A stretch of 64,000 nt of DNA, taken from the NCBI RefSeq assembly GCF_000426825.1, contig NZ_AUGC01000008.1:1-64000 (forward strand), given 5' to 3'. A program made the position numbers and the translations under genes. A model generated the notes under the pieces. It was given only the letters and a program-made list of their open reading frames with translations, was not told where the DNA came from and ran no database searches. Origin of the DNA: Thermonema rossianum DSM 10300 (lineage in GTDB: Bacteria > Bacteroidota > Bacteroidia > Cytophagales > Thermonemataceae). Below are positions 24,436 to 33,119 of the stretch, in pieces (within the stretch, counting starts at the first letter, position 1; the number at the start of each line of letters is the position of its first letter).

Positions 24436-26940
24436 TTAAGCAGGGTCCACATCAACTACTACCACCACCCGCCGGTAGTCTTTTTGAAGTGTCAGCTGCT
24501 GTATGCAGTAGGCTATATACTTCTTGACGGCAGAAAGGTTGATACCCTGCCGTTCTATCTTTACCAATATGTTGCGCAGGTAGTAGTTTCTGACTTTATC
24601 GACCAATGGGACGTCGGGCCCCAATACACGGGCTTTGCCCAGTTTTTTCTGCAGCAGTTCTACCAAGTCATGAGCGGCCGCATGGGCGAGCTCTTCTTTG
24701 GTATGTTTTACTTGCAGCCCGATAAGGCGCACAAAAGGAGGGTAGTTGTAGGTACGCCTTTCTTGCAGCTCTCTGTTTACCAACTGCTCATAGGCTTGTT
24801 GCTGCACGTCCAGCAGCACGGGGTGCTCGGGGTGGCGGCTTTGAATAATTACCTCACCGGCTGCTTCTTTCCTGCCGGCGCGTCCACTCACTTGTGTAAG
24901 CAATTGATAGGCGCGCTCATGAGCCCGGAAATCAGGAAAGTAAAGCAGCTGGTCGGCATCTACGATGCCCACAAGTGTTACTTTTTCAAAGTCCAGCCCT
25001 TTAGTAAGCATTTGCGTGCCTACCAGTATATCGATGTCGTGGGCTTCAAAACGGTCAATCAGTTTTTGGTAGGCGTCTTTGCCCCGTGTGGTGTCTAAGT
25101 CCATGCGCGCCACCCGGGCTTCGGGAAACAGCAGTTTGAGCTCGTCTTCTATCTTTTCAGTGCCGATGCCCACATTCTTCACCCGGCTGGAGCCACAAGC
25201 CCGGCAGGTGCCTTTTACTCCTTGTTGGTGCCCGCAATAATGGCAGCGCAACAGACGCTCATGCATATGGTAGGTAAGGCTTACATTGCAGAAGCGGCAT
25301 TTGGGAATCCAACCGCAATCTTCACAGCACAAATAGGGGGCATAGCCCCTCCGGTTTTGAAATAAGATGACTTGCTCCTGCCGTTCGAGCCGCCGGTAAA
25401 TGGCTTCATACAATTCGGGGGCGAAGGAATACCGCAATCGGTTTTTCTTTTGTGCGGCGCGTAAATCGCTGATGATGACGCGGGGCAGGCGGGCATTTCC
25501 GTAGCGTTGTTGCAAAGACACATAACCATAGCGCCCTTGTTGAGCATGGTAAAAAGTCTCTAAGGCAGGGGTGGCCGACCCCAAAAGCACCTTGGCGTAA
25601 TGCAGCTTGCCCAGCATCATGGCTACGTCGCGGGCATGATAGCGCGGTGCGGGCTCGTGTTGCTTGTAGGAGGCTTCGTGCTCTTCGTCAACGATGATGA
25701 GCGACAGGTTGTCGAAGGGCAGGAAAACGGCCGAGCGCACACCCACCACAAAGCTAAAACGCCCCGACTGCACCCCCCGCCATACTTCCACGCGCTCATT
25801 GTCGGAGAAGCGCGAATGATAAACGCCCATCTTGTCGCCAAAGATCTTGCGCAGGCGCTGCACGATTTGCGTGGTCAAAGCTATTTCCGGCAGCAAATAC
25901 AAGACCTGTGAGCCACTGTCCAGTGCCTGTTGAATGAAATGAATATAAATTTCTGTTTTGCCACTGCCGGTAACGCCATGTAAGAGGGCAATGTCTTTCT
26001 TTTCTTCAAAAAAAGCATGCATGATTTGCCGGAAGGCTTCTTGTTGAGCCGGGCTTAGGGCAGGGAGGGGCTGTAGCTTGTGAGGGTCTATGGCAGCAAA
26101 GCGGGAAACTTCTACTTCAAACTCTTCAAATATCCCTTTTTTTACCAGCGCCTGAATGGCTGCCGGCTTGATGCGGGCATCGTTGGCATGCAGCGCCTGT
26201 TTTTCTACACCGGCTTGGTTGCGTGTCCAGTCCCGTAAAATACCGGAGGTCTCGATGTATTTGAGCAAGGCGTACCACTGCTGTGGGGCTTTCTTTTCTA
26301 AAGAAACCAGCAAATCGTTGAGCGCTTCTTTGTCGTTCAGCCAGCGCTCGGCCAGCCGCACTTTGCGTTGCCGTTTGGGCGTATAGCGTTCTTTGGCTTT
26401 TTCGAAAATATCTATCAGTCCTTTGTCTTGCAGCTCTTTTAAGAGTGAATAGAGCCGGCCGTTGCGTACTTTGCGGCTTAGCTCTTCATACCGCAGGGTG
26501 CCGTGCTCTTGAACAAGCTTTACAATACGGTGCTCTTCTTCGCTGAGCGAATGCGATTCAGGGCGAACGCCCGGCACAAGACTGATAAAAGACTGCGTGC
26601 TGATTTTAAGGGCAGAAGGAAGGGCGGCTTGTATGACCTCGCCCGGGGTGCACATGTAATAATCTGCCATCCAAGAAAAAAGAGACAGCTGCAGCTCATT
26701 GACAGTGGGGGTGTCGTCCAGTACTTCCAAGATAGGCTTGGGCGTATAGTGTTCCGGTGCTTTGTGGTGCAGATGGTGTACAATGGCCGTAAGCGTTTTT
26801 TGCTTGCCGAAAGACACAACCACCCGGCAGCCTGCCTGCAAGCGCGCCCGCTGCTCTTCGGGTACTTGGTAGGTATAAAGCTGCGGAAGAGGCAGAGGAA
26901 TAATGACATCTGCATACAAAGCTTGTGTGTGGTTGCCCAT
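24436..26940 (-). CDS. priA: Primosomal replication restart helicase PriA
   Basis: An 834-residue PriA. The N-terminal 3' DNA-binding domain begins DVIIPLPLPQLYTYQVP. The helicase core has Walker A GVTGSGKTEIY and a DEEHE box. A zinc-binding insert has paired cysteines CCEDCGWIPKCRFC and CHYCGHQQGVKGTCRACG, and helicase motifs follow to IVDADQLLYFPDFRA. It reloads the replisome at stalled forks. Convergent with the arginase-like gene, 6 bases apart. Confidence 0.95.
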   Translation of the reverse strand: MGNHTQALYADVIIPLPLPQLYTYQVPEEQRARLQAGCRVVVSFGKQKTLTAIVHHLHHKAPEHYTPKPILEVLDDTPTVNELQLSLFSWMADYYMCTPGEVIQAALPSALKISTQSFISLVPGVRPESHSLSEEEHRIVKLVQEHGTLRYEELSRKVRNGRLYSLLKELQDKGLIDIFEKAKERYTPKRQRKVRLAERWLNDKEALNDLLVSLEKKAPQQWYALLKYIETSGILRDWTRNQAGVEKQALHANDARIKPAAIQALVKKGIFEEFEVEVSRFAAIDPHKLQPLPALSPAQQEAFRQIMHAFFEEKKDIALLHGVTGSGKTEIYIHFIQQALDSGSQVLYLLPEIALTTQIVQRLRKIFGDKMGVYHSRFSDNERVEVWRGVQSGRFSFVVGVRSAVFLPFDNLSLIIVDEEHEASYKQHEPAPRYHARDVAMMLGKLHYAKVLLGSATPALETFYHAQQGRYGYVSLQQRYGNARLPRVIISDLRAAQKKNRLRYSFAPELYEAIYRRLERQEQVILFQNRRGYAPYLCCEDCGWIPKCRFCNVSLTYHMHERLLRCHYCGHQQGVKGTCRACGSSRVKNVGIGTEKIEDELKLLFPEARVARMDLDTTRGKDAYQKLIDRFEAHDIDILVGTQMLTKGLDFEKVTLVGIVDADQLLYFPDFRAHERAYQLLTQVSGRAGRKEAAGEVIIQSRHPEHPVLLDVQQQAYEQLVNRELQERRTYNYPPFVRLIGLQVKHTKEELAHAAAHDLVELLQKKLGKARVLGPDVPLVDKVRNYYLRNILVKIERQGINLSAVKKYIAYCIQQLTLQKDYRRVVVVVDVDPA

Positions 26941-26964
26941 AGCCTCTTCCGTGCTTTTGGTTTT

Positions 26965-27891
26965 TTAGTTTTCCAACTCTATTTCGAACTGCACCAAATC
27001 TACAAACTCCTGTACACGTTCCTGTACTTCTTGTGGCGTGAGTTGCTCGAGGCGTTCGGTGCCAAATTTCTCTACACACAAAGAAGCCATGGCAGAACCA
27101 TAGATAACTGCCCGCTTCATGTTATCGAAAGAAATATCATCACTTTCGGCCAGATAGCCGATGAAACCGCCGGCAAAAGTATCGCCGGCACCCGTGGGGT
27201 CAAACACTTCTTCGAGTGGAAGTGCCGGTGCAAAGAATACTTGGTTTTCGCGGAAGAGTAAGGCGCCATGTTCGCCTTTTTTGATAATAAGCGTATGAGG
27301 ACCCATGGAGAGGATTTTTTTCGCTGCCTTCACCAATGAGTATTCTTGAGTCATTTGGCGGGCTTCTTCATCGTTGATAGACAGCACGTCCACCAGCTTA
27401 AGCGTTTTTTGCAATTCCTCCCAGGCGGTTTCCATCCAGAAATTCATGGTGTCCATAACAATCAGCTTGGGGCGCTTTTTCAACTGCTCTATGACTTGCC
27501 GCTGAACCACCGGCGACAGGTTGCCCAGCATCACATACTCGCAGTCTTGATAACTGTCAGGCACAACAGGCTGAAAGTCAGCCAGCACATTCAGCTCGGT
27601 GGTGAGTGTGTCGCGCGAGTTCATGTCGATATGGTAGCGCCCTGCCCAGAAAAACGACTTTTCATTTTCTTTGACTTGCAAGCCTTCGGTTGCTACGCCG
27701 CGCTGCTGAAGCATGGCTATTTTGTCTTTGGGAAAATCGCCGCCTACCACCGATACCAACTTGATGGGACGATGAAAGAAAGAAGCCGAAAGAGAGATAT
27801 AAGTAGCTGCCCCACCGATGATTTTATCGGTCTTGCCAAAAGGGGTTTCTATGGCATCGAAAGCAACAGAACCAACAACTAATAAAGACAT
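26965..27891 (-). CDS. PfkB-family carbohydrate kinase
   Basis: A 308-residue ribokinase-like kinase. The N-terminal glycine motif (IIGGAATYISLSAS) and the C-terminal anion-hole/catalytic motif DPTGAGDTFAGGF (231-243, catalytic D237) are intact. Substrate specificity cannot be read; adenosine kinase-like or sugar kinase are both possible. It lies between the GNAT-like gene (11 bases) and priA (24 bases), a likely operon. Confidence 0.88.
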   Translation of the reverse strand: MSLLVVGSVAFDAIETPFGKTDKIIGGAATYISLSASFFHRPIKLVSVVGGDFPKDKIAMLQQRGVATEGLQVKENEKSFFWAGRYHIDMNSRDTLTTELNVLADFQPVVPDSYQDCEYVMLGNLSPVVQRQVIEQLKKRPKLIVMDTMNFWMETAWEELQKTLKLVDVLSINDEEARQMTQEYSLVKAAKKILSMGPHTLIIKKGEHGALLFRENQVFFAPALPLEEVFDPTGAGDTFAGGFIGYLAESDDISFDNMKRAVIYGSAMASLCVEKFGTERLEQLTPQEVQERVQEFVDLVQFEIELEN

Positions 27892-27902
27892 AATTTCGCT
27901 TT

Positions 27903-29108
27903 TTATTTTTTGTTTGAGGAATTTCGACGTTCAAAAGTACGAATTGGATGGCGTTCGAATGGAATATTGGGGTCAAAAATTTTACGATAGGTGATGTGTT
28001 TTTTATGCACCTTGAAGTCCATGTCTTCCACAATACGACGCATGGGTGGGTTGAAATCGCCAATCCAGTTCAATTCTACCCACTCATAAGGAAAAGTTGG
28101 TTTTAAGGCTTCCGATTCAATGCAGGAGATGAGTGCCGCATCGATGCCCCGTCCTTGAAAGCGGGGCACTATGCCGAATACCAGGCCGGTCATGCGCTTA
28201 CAATAGCGGCGCATATTCATTTTGTAATACATAAACTTGAGTTTTGCCCAGAAGTTGAACTTGCCATGTAAGTGCTTGAACAGCTCATTCACTTCGGGCA
28301 GCATCACCATCATGCCAATGGGGGTATCCCGGTAAAAAGCAAACCACACCAGGCGCTCGTCTATGATGGGCATGATGCTGCGCATCAGGGTGTAGGTTTC
28401 TGCCTCGCTAAGGGGGGGCACGTCTTCAATTACGGCAAACGATTGATTATACACTTGCGTAAACGCGTGTACATAACTGTCGAGTTTCTTTTTGTTGAGC
28501 TTTTCGAAGCGGTAGGCTTCGTTGGAAAAAATGCGGTTGGCACGCGCATGCAAGGCGTCGTTTACGCTGCCTACCGGGCGGCCATAGGTGTACTGTTCAA
28601 AATAATTCTGAAAGCCGTAAGCTTCAAACAATCGTCGGTAGTAGGGGGGATTATAGTTTTGCTGATAATTGGGCGGATGAAAGCCTTCTACCAAAAGTCC
28701 CCACCAGCGGTCCCGTTCGCCGAAGTTAATAGGCCCATCCATGGCCTGTATGCCCCGGGCTTCGAGCCACCGGCGGCAGGTGTCGAACAGACAATTGGCA
28801 GCCTCTTGGTTGTCAATGCAGTCAAAAAAGCCTAAACCGCCCGTGGCTTGTTTGTTGCTTAGCCATTTGGTGTGTTCATTGACAAAAGCAGCGACCCGCC
28901 CTATGGGCTTGCCCGTGTCATCTAAAAGCACCCAGCGTGTGCACTCTCCGTGGCTATGTGCCGGGTTTTGCTTGGGGTCGAATACTGCTTCTATGTCTTT
29001 GTCCAAAGGACAAATCCAGTTGGGGTCTTGTTGATTGATGAGCTTGTGCGCGTCTAAAAATAATTTGACCAGCCGCTTGTCTTGAGGCTTTACCTCTAAA
29101 ATTGTCAT
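27903..29108 (-). CDS. GNAT-like protein, large (about 400 aa)
   Basis: A 401-residue protein found widely in Bacteroidota as an uncharacterised acetyltransferase-like family. The C-terminal region shows GNAT-like strands and an RFQGRGIDAALISCIE acetyl-CoA loop (about residues 320-335). The middle has conserved INFGERDRWWGLLVEGF and an aromatic-rich NYNPPYYRRLFEAYGF. The substrate is unknown. Start at MTILEVKPQDKR; the open frame continues 165 codons upstream but that stretch is basic, low in homology and overlaps murF-alr, so it is rejected. Confidence 0.75.
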   Translation of the reverse strand: MTILEVKPQDKRLVKLFLDAHKLINQQDPNWICPLDKDIEAVFDPKQNPAHSHGECTRWVLLDDTGKPIGRVAAFVNEHTKWLSNKQATGGLGFFDCIDNQEAANCLFDTCRRWLEARGIQAMDGPINFGERDRWWGLLVEGFHPPNYQQNYNPPYYRRLFEAYGFQNYFEQYTYGRPVGSVNDALHARANRIFSNEAYRFEKLNKKKLDSYVHAFTQVYNQSFAVIEDVPPLSEAETYTLMRSIMPIIDERLVWFAFYRDTPIGMMVMLPEVNELFKHLHGKFNFWAKLKFMYYKMNMRRYCKRMTGLVFGIVPRFQGRGIDAALISCIESEALKPTFPYEWVELNWIGDFNPPMRRIVEDMDFKVHKKHITYRKIFDPNIPFERHPIRTFERRNSSNKK

Positions 29109-29484
29109 AAAAAAATACTTATTTAATTTTGCTTCGATAATATACGAAATAACTCTTGCATAAACTAAGTAAATAACAACAAAAACTGCAAGAGCGCCTG
29201 ATATGTGTTGATTGATGGGGTGGGGGTAAAAGCAGCGTTTTGTTTTTTTTCGTGAAAGAATATGAAATTTATTGAAAATATTGGCAATAAATTGCTTGTG
29301 GTTTGTACGACGCCTGTGAGCTGCTGCTAACAAAGGCAATAGATAATGACACAAACAAATGCCTGCCGTAAAAATATAATACCTTTGTTCTACGGGCAGA
29401 TATTCCCTAACTTCTTGTTCCAATAAAGCATCTACACCATAACTTGCATAGTCTGTGAATACACTTACCGGTAAAAACCACGCG
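29109..29484. other. Intergenic region between the GNAT-like gene and murF-alr
   Basis: A 376-base AT-rich divergent region with no convincing gene. A -7 like TACCTTTG on the plus strand (29380-29387) lies between imperfect inverted arms cctgccgta (29362-29370) and tacgggcag (29391-29399). This could be the murF-alr promoter with an operator-like palindrome. Confidence 0.45.
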
Positions 29485-31974
29485 ATGATAGAGTGGACCT
29501 CCGCCGAGGTGCACAAAGTATTTGAACCGCTTTTGGTATCACCGGCCAAGCTTGGCTTGCCCGGCGCGGCTGTCCAACAGCTGCTTACCGATACCCGTAG
29601 CATTCAAAAAGCAGCCAATACAGTTTTTTTTGCCATTCCCGGTAAACATTATGACGGGCACCGTTTCATCCCGGAAGCCTATGCGAAAGGCGTGCGCCAT
29701 TTTGTTGTGCAAAAAGAGTGGACGTATGACTATGCCGATGTGAATGTGTGGCAGGTGCGTGATACCGTGGCTGCTCTGCAAGCGCTGGCAGCGGCGCACC
29801 GTAGCCGCTTTGCCATTCCGGTCGTAGGCATTACGGGCAGCAACGGCAAGACCATAGTAAAAGAGTGGTTGTTTGCTTTGTTGGCACAAGAGTACTCCAT
29901 TGTGCGCAGCCCTAAAAGTTTTAACTCGCAAATAGGCGTGCCTTTGTCTGTTTGGCAAATGCAGCCCTATCATCAGCTGGCTTTGTTTGAAGCCGGCATT
30001 TCGCAAAGTGGCGAAATGGAGCGCCTTGCGGCTGTCATTCGTCCTACAATTGGCATTTTAACCAACCTGGGGGCGGCTCATGACCGTGGCTTTCCCAACC
30101 GGCTGGCGAAATTGCGGGAAAAGTTGAAGTTATTTACTCATGCCCGTTGCCTTATCTACCCCAAAAAGCTGGAAGAGCTGTACCCCAAAGCATGGGAAAG
30201 CCTGCCGCAAGAGGTGTACCGGCTGTCGTGGGGAACACAAGCTACTGCAAATGTGCGCTACAAGCTATTGGAAGAGCGGAGCCAAGGGGTGCTGTTGTCT
30301 GTTTGCTATCAAGACTACGGCTTTCGCTTGTTCCTTCCTTTTATAGACGAGGCTTCCATAGAAAATGCTCTTTCGGCTGTTGCCTTTATGCTTTACATGG
30401 GATATAGTCCGCAGGTTATTGAAGCGCGGGTGCAGCGCCTGCGCCCCCTTTCCATGCGTATGGAAATGAAACAAGGCATACGCCACAACATCCTGATAGA
30501 CGACTCCTACAGCAATGACATCGAAAGCTTGCATGTGGCTTTGTCGGTCTTGCAACAGCAGGCACAAGAGCGCCGCAAAGTGGTGATTCTTTCCGATATG
30601 CTGGAAACGGGCTTGCCCCATGCCGTGCTCTACCACCGGATTGCAGAGATGCTCGAAAGTGCCGGCGTACACACTTTTATTGGGGTGGGTGAGGGCATGT
30701 GTTTGCACACTTCCTTTTTCTCGAGCCTGCCGGAGGTGCACTGTTTGCCTTCTACACAGGCTTTGTTGAACAGCGACTTGTTGGAACAGCTGCACCACAG
30801 TCATATCCTGATAAAGGGGGCACGGAAATTTGCTTTTGAACAGGTGGTGCAACGGTTAGAACAACACCTGCACCGCACCGTGTTGGAAGTGAATCTCGAC
30901 AAGCTCATGCACAACTATCATTGTGTGCGCCGCCGCCTGCACCCTGCCACACGCTTGATGGTGATGGTCAAAGCCTTTGCTTATGGCAGTGGCATAGAAG
31001 AAGTAGCCCGTATGCTTTCTTTTTTGCGTGCCGATTATCTGGCTGTGGCTTACACCGATGAAGGCATCCGTTTGCGGCAGCAGGGCATCACCTTGCCTAT
31101 CATGGTCATGAATCCTGAACCCGGTGCCTTTGAGGCTTTGGTAGAATACCGCCTGGAACCTGAATTGTACAATTACCACGTATTGGAGAGCTTTCAGCGC
31201 CTCATAGAAGCCCGGGGCGAAAACAACTATCCGGTGCATATTAAAATAGATACCGGCATGCGGCGTTTGGGATTTGAACAAGACGAATGGAAGGCACTGG
31301 CTCAGTACTTGGCAGGGCAACAAGTATTGAAGGTGTGTTCGGTTTTCAGTCATCTGGCAGCTGCCGACGAAGCCGGACAAGATGCCTTTACCCGCCGTCA
31401 GTTGCAACTCTTCGAAGAGGCCTGCAGCTATTTTCAACAAGCGCTGAACTACCCCTTCCTTCGTCATATCTTGAATTCGGCGGGCATAGCCCGCTTCCCG
31501 GAGGCGCAGTACGACATGGTGCGCTTGGGAATTGCTTTGTATGGCATAGACCCTTCCGGCACATTGCAGGAAGAGTTAGAGTTGGCTGCTCGCTTAAGTA
31601 CCAATATTGCACAGGTCAAGCACATTCAGCCGGGCGAGAGCGTGGGGTATGGGCGTCGTTTTGTAGCCCGAAAAGCCATGCGCATTGCTACCATCAATAT
31701 CGGCTATGCCGATGGCTTCCGCAGGGCATTGTCCAATGGCAAGGGGGTAGTGTATGTGCATGGAAAAGCCGCTCCGGTTGTAGGCAACATATGTATGGAT
31801 ATGTGCATGATTGATATAAGTGATATTCCGGAAGCCAAAGAAGGGGACAGGGTGGTGGTTTTCGAAAACCTAAGCCAACTGAATGAGCTGAGCAGACGCT
31901 TGGAAACCATCCCTTACGAAGTGTTGACGGGCATAGGAAGCCGTGTCAAAAGAATCTTCTACACAGATGCCTGA
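29485..31974 (+). CDS. murF-alr: Bifunctional MurF ligase / alanine racemase
   Basis: An 829-residue fusion. The N-terminal MurF (UDP-MurNAc-tripeptide:D-Ala-D-Ala ligase, about 1-450) has the ATP loop GITGSNGKT (115-123). The C-terminal alanine racemase (about 462-829) has PLP lysine K496 in MVMVKAFAYGSG, the INIGYADGF tyrosine motif and a C-terminal EVLTGIGSRVKRIF. It makes D-Ala and joins D-Ala-D-Ala to the peptidoglycan precursor in one polypeptide, an arrangement well known in Bacteroidota. An in-frame GTG 30 bases upstream is a less likely start. Confidence 0.95.
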   Translation: MIEWTSAEVHKVFEPLLVSPAKLGLPGAAVQQLLTDTRSIQKAANTVFFAIPGKHYDGHRFIPEAYAKGVRHFVVQKEWTYDYADVNVWQVRDTVAALQALAAAHRSRFAIPVVGITGSNGKTIVKEWLFALLAQEYSIVRSPKSFNSQIGVPLSVWQMQPYHQLALFEAGISQSGEMERLAAVIRPTIGILTNLGAAHDRGFPNRLAKLREKLKLFTHARCLIYPKKLEELYPKAWESLPQEVYRLSWGTQATANVRYKLLEERSQGVLLSVCYQDYGFRLFLPFIDEASIENALSAVAFMLYMGYSPQVIEARVQRLRPLSMRMEMKQGIRHNILIDDSYSNDIESLHVALSVLQQQAQERRKVVILSDMLETGLPHAVLYHRIAEMLESAGVHTFIGVGEGMCLHTSFFSSLPEVHCLPSTQALLNSDLLEQLHHSHILIKGARKFAFEQVVQRLEQHLHRTVLEVNLDKLMHNYHCVRRRLHPATRLMVMVKAFAYGSGIEEVARMLSFLRADYLAVAYTDEGIRLRQQGITLPIMVMNPEPGAFEALVEYRLEPELYNYHVLESFQRLIEARGENNYPVHIKIDTGMRRLGFEQDEWKALAQYLAGQQVLKVCSVFSHLAAADEAGQDAFTRRQLQLFEEACSYFQQALNYPFLRHILNSAGIARFPEAQYDMVRLGIALYGIDPSGTLQEELELAARLSTNIAQVKHIQPGESVGYGRRFVARKAMRIATINIGYADGFRRALSNGKGVVYVHGKAAPVVGNICMDMCMIDISDIPEAKEGDRVVVFENLSQLNELSRRLETIPYEVLTGIGSRVKRIFYTDA

Positions 31975-32004
31975 ATAAGGGCACGCTTCGTTTTGAGGCA
32001 CAAT

Positions 32005-32041
32005 AAAAAACCAAGCCTGCTTGTTTGCATGCAGGCTTGGT
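32005..32041 (-). terminator. Terminator for tRNA-Gly(CCC), possibly bidirectional
   Basis: An 11-bp stem accaagcctgc/gcaggcttggt (32010-32020, 32031-32041) with T residues on the minus strand (32005-32010), just after the tRNA 3' end. It also lies 35 bases after the murF-alr stop and may serve both directions. Confidence 0.8.
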
Positions 32042-32053
32042 GATGGATACAAG

Positions 32054-32126
32054 AGCGCGAGACGGGATTCGAACCCGCGGCCCTCAGCTTGGGAAGCTGA
32101 TGCTCTACCAACTGAGCTACTCGCGC
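32054..32126 (-). tRNA. tRNA-Gly (anticodon CCC)
   Basis: A 73-nt cloverleaf: acceptor GCGCGAG/CTCGCGC, D-loop GCTCAGTTGGTAGAGC, anticodon loop TTCCCAA between TCAGC and GCTGA, T-arm GCGGGTTCGAATCCCGT. No encoded CCA. It shares its acceptor and T-arm with the adjacent tRNA-Gly(GCC), so the pair probably arose by duplication. Confidence 0.95.
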
Positions 32127-32195
32127 TTGAACTAAGCGCAACTTAATCAAAAAAACCCACTTAGTAAAGATACTAAGCAGGTTATTTTTACTTGG

Positions 32196-32268
32196 AGCGC
32201 GAGACGGGATTCGAACCCGCGACCTCAACCTTGGCAAGGTTGCGCTCTACCAACTGAGCTACTCGCGC
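32196..32268 (-). tRNA. tRNA-Gly (anticodon GCC)
   Basis: A 73-nt cloverleaf with acceptor GCGCGAG/CTCGCGC and anticodon loop TTGCCAA between CAACC and GGTTG. It lies 69 bases upstream of tRNA-Gly(CCC) on the same strand. No encoded CCA. Confidence 0.96.
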
Positions 32269-32294
32269 TTGCCTTTTGTCCTTGATTGACGATG

Positions 32295-32327
32295 CAAATA
32301 TAGCACAAGCTTTATGAATCGTGCAAA
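32295..32327 (-). promoter_or_regulatory. Promoter of the tRNA-Gly pair
   Basis: On the minus strand TTTG (32327-32324), a 21-base spacer and TATATTTG (32302-32295) lie 27 bases upstream of tRNA-Gly(GCC). The -7 box and following bases are identical to those before tRNA-Asp. Confidence 0.75.
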
Positions 32328-32497
32328 TATTTTTTAAAAAATTTTTTACCGCTTAGTTATTACTGCTTGTTAGTCAAGTGGTTTTGTGTTAAAAAAATGA
32401 TTGCTTTTTTTGAAGGTTGAGGGAGGAAGGGTTGGTAGAGATATGGCGGCTTATTAAGCTAAGCGTTCAAATGGGGCAATGCAAGGCAAGAAGGATG

Positions 32498-32534
32498 AAA
32501 AAATAAAAGGGAAGCTTCGCGAAGCTTCCCTTTT
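32498..32534 (-). terminator. Terminator of tRNA-Asp
   Basis: A perfect palindrome with a 13-bp stem (aaaagggaagctt with cgcg centre, 32505-32534) followed on the minus strand by T-rich sequence, 4 bases after the tRNA 3' end. Confidence 0.85.
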
Positions 32535-32537
32535 GAG

Positions 32538-32611
<74 letters not shown>

Positions 32612-32633
32612 GGCTTGTCGTTGATTGACGATG

Positions 32634-32664
32634 CAAATATAGAAAGCCTTTTCATACTGTGCAA
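32634..32664 (-). promoter_or_regulatory. Promoter of tRNA-Asp
   Basis: Minus strand TTG (32664-32662), a 20-base spacer and TATATTTG (32641-32634), 23 bases upstream of the tRNA. Confidence 0.7.
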
Positions 32665-32755
32665 GCCTTGAATTGTTTTTTTATCGGGGTAAATGTGTAA
32701 TGATTTGAAACATAGAATACTACCATTGGTGGTTACAAAAAAGTGAGAAAAAAGT

Positions 32756-32786
32756 TTTGATTTTTTATTTCCACTCGCTATGTTTG
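32756..32786 (+). promoter_or_regulatory. Promoter of tRNA-Cys
   Basis: TTTG (32756-32759), a 19-base spacer and TATGTTTG (32779-32786) match the Bacteroidota consensus, 20 bases upstream of the tRNA. Confidence 0.75.
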
Positions 32787-32806
32787 CAGTCGCAAAGGCA
32801 AGCAAT

Positions 32807-32880
32807 GGTGGCGTGGCCGAGCGGTTAGGCAGGGGTCTGCAAAACCCCGTACGGCGGTTCGAATCCGCCCGCTACCTCCA
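32807..32880 (+). tRNA. tRNA-Cys (anticodon GCA), CCA encoded
   Basis: A cloverleaf with acceptor GGTGGCG/CGCTACC, anticodon loop CTGCAAA between GGGGT and ACCCC, T-arm GGCGGTTCGAATCCGCC, and discriminator T (32877). The CCA end is encoded at 32878-32880, unlike the other four tRNAs in the window. Confidence 0.96.
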
Positions 32881-33065
32881 GAGATACTTGTTAGGTGTCT
32901 TTAGTCTATTTCGTGCATTCGTGTCTTACAGGCATGGATGCACTATTTTTTTCTTGCCATTGCATACTTTGTTTTGCCTTTTGCTTTGCATGGCTTTCGC
33001 TTAGTTTGCAGTGCAGGGCACAACCACCCTGAAGGTTTTTCAGAAAACTCAGGCAAATAGAAATG

Positions 33066-33090
33066 AAAAAAGCGGGCATAATTGCCCGCT
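33066..33090 (-). terminator. Terminator of purL
   Basis: An 8-bp stem agcgggca/tgcccgct with a 4-base loop (33071-33090), followed on the minus strand by TTTTT (33066-33070), 30 bases after the purL stop. Confidence 0.8.
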
Positions 33091-33119
33091 GCCGTGTGAA
33101 AAGTATAGGAGTTGTGTAC

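Noticed and set aside
29109-29603. A 165-codon upstream extension of the GNAT-like gene
   Set aside because: It overlaps the 5' end of murF-alr on the other strand and is unlike the family; the intergenic composition is AT-rich and non-coding.
32054-32268. Tandem 73-nt similarity taken as a repeat array
   Set aside because: It is two tRNA-Gly genes with different anticodons.
32780-33004. A plus-strand open frame of 74 codons across tRNA-Cys
   Set aside because: It contains the entire tRNA and its leader, so it is a chance frame.
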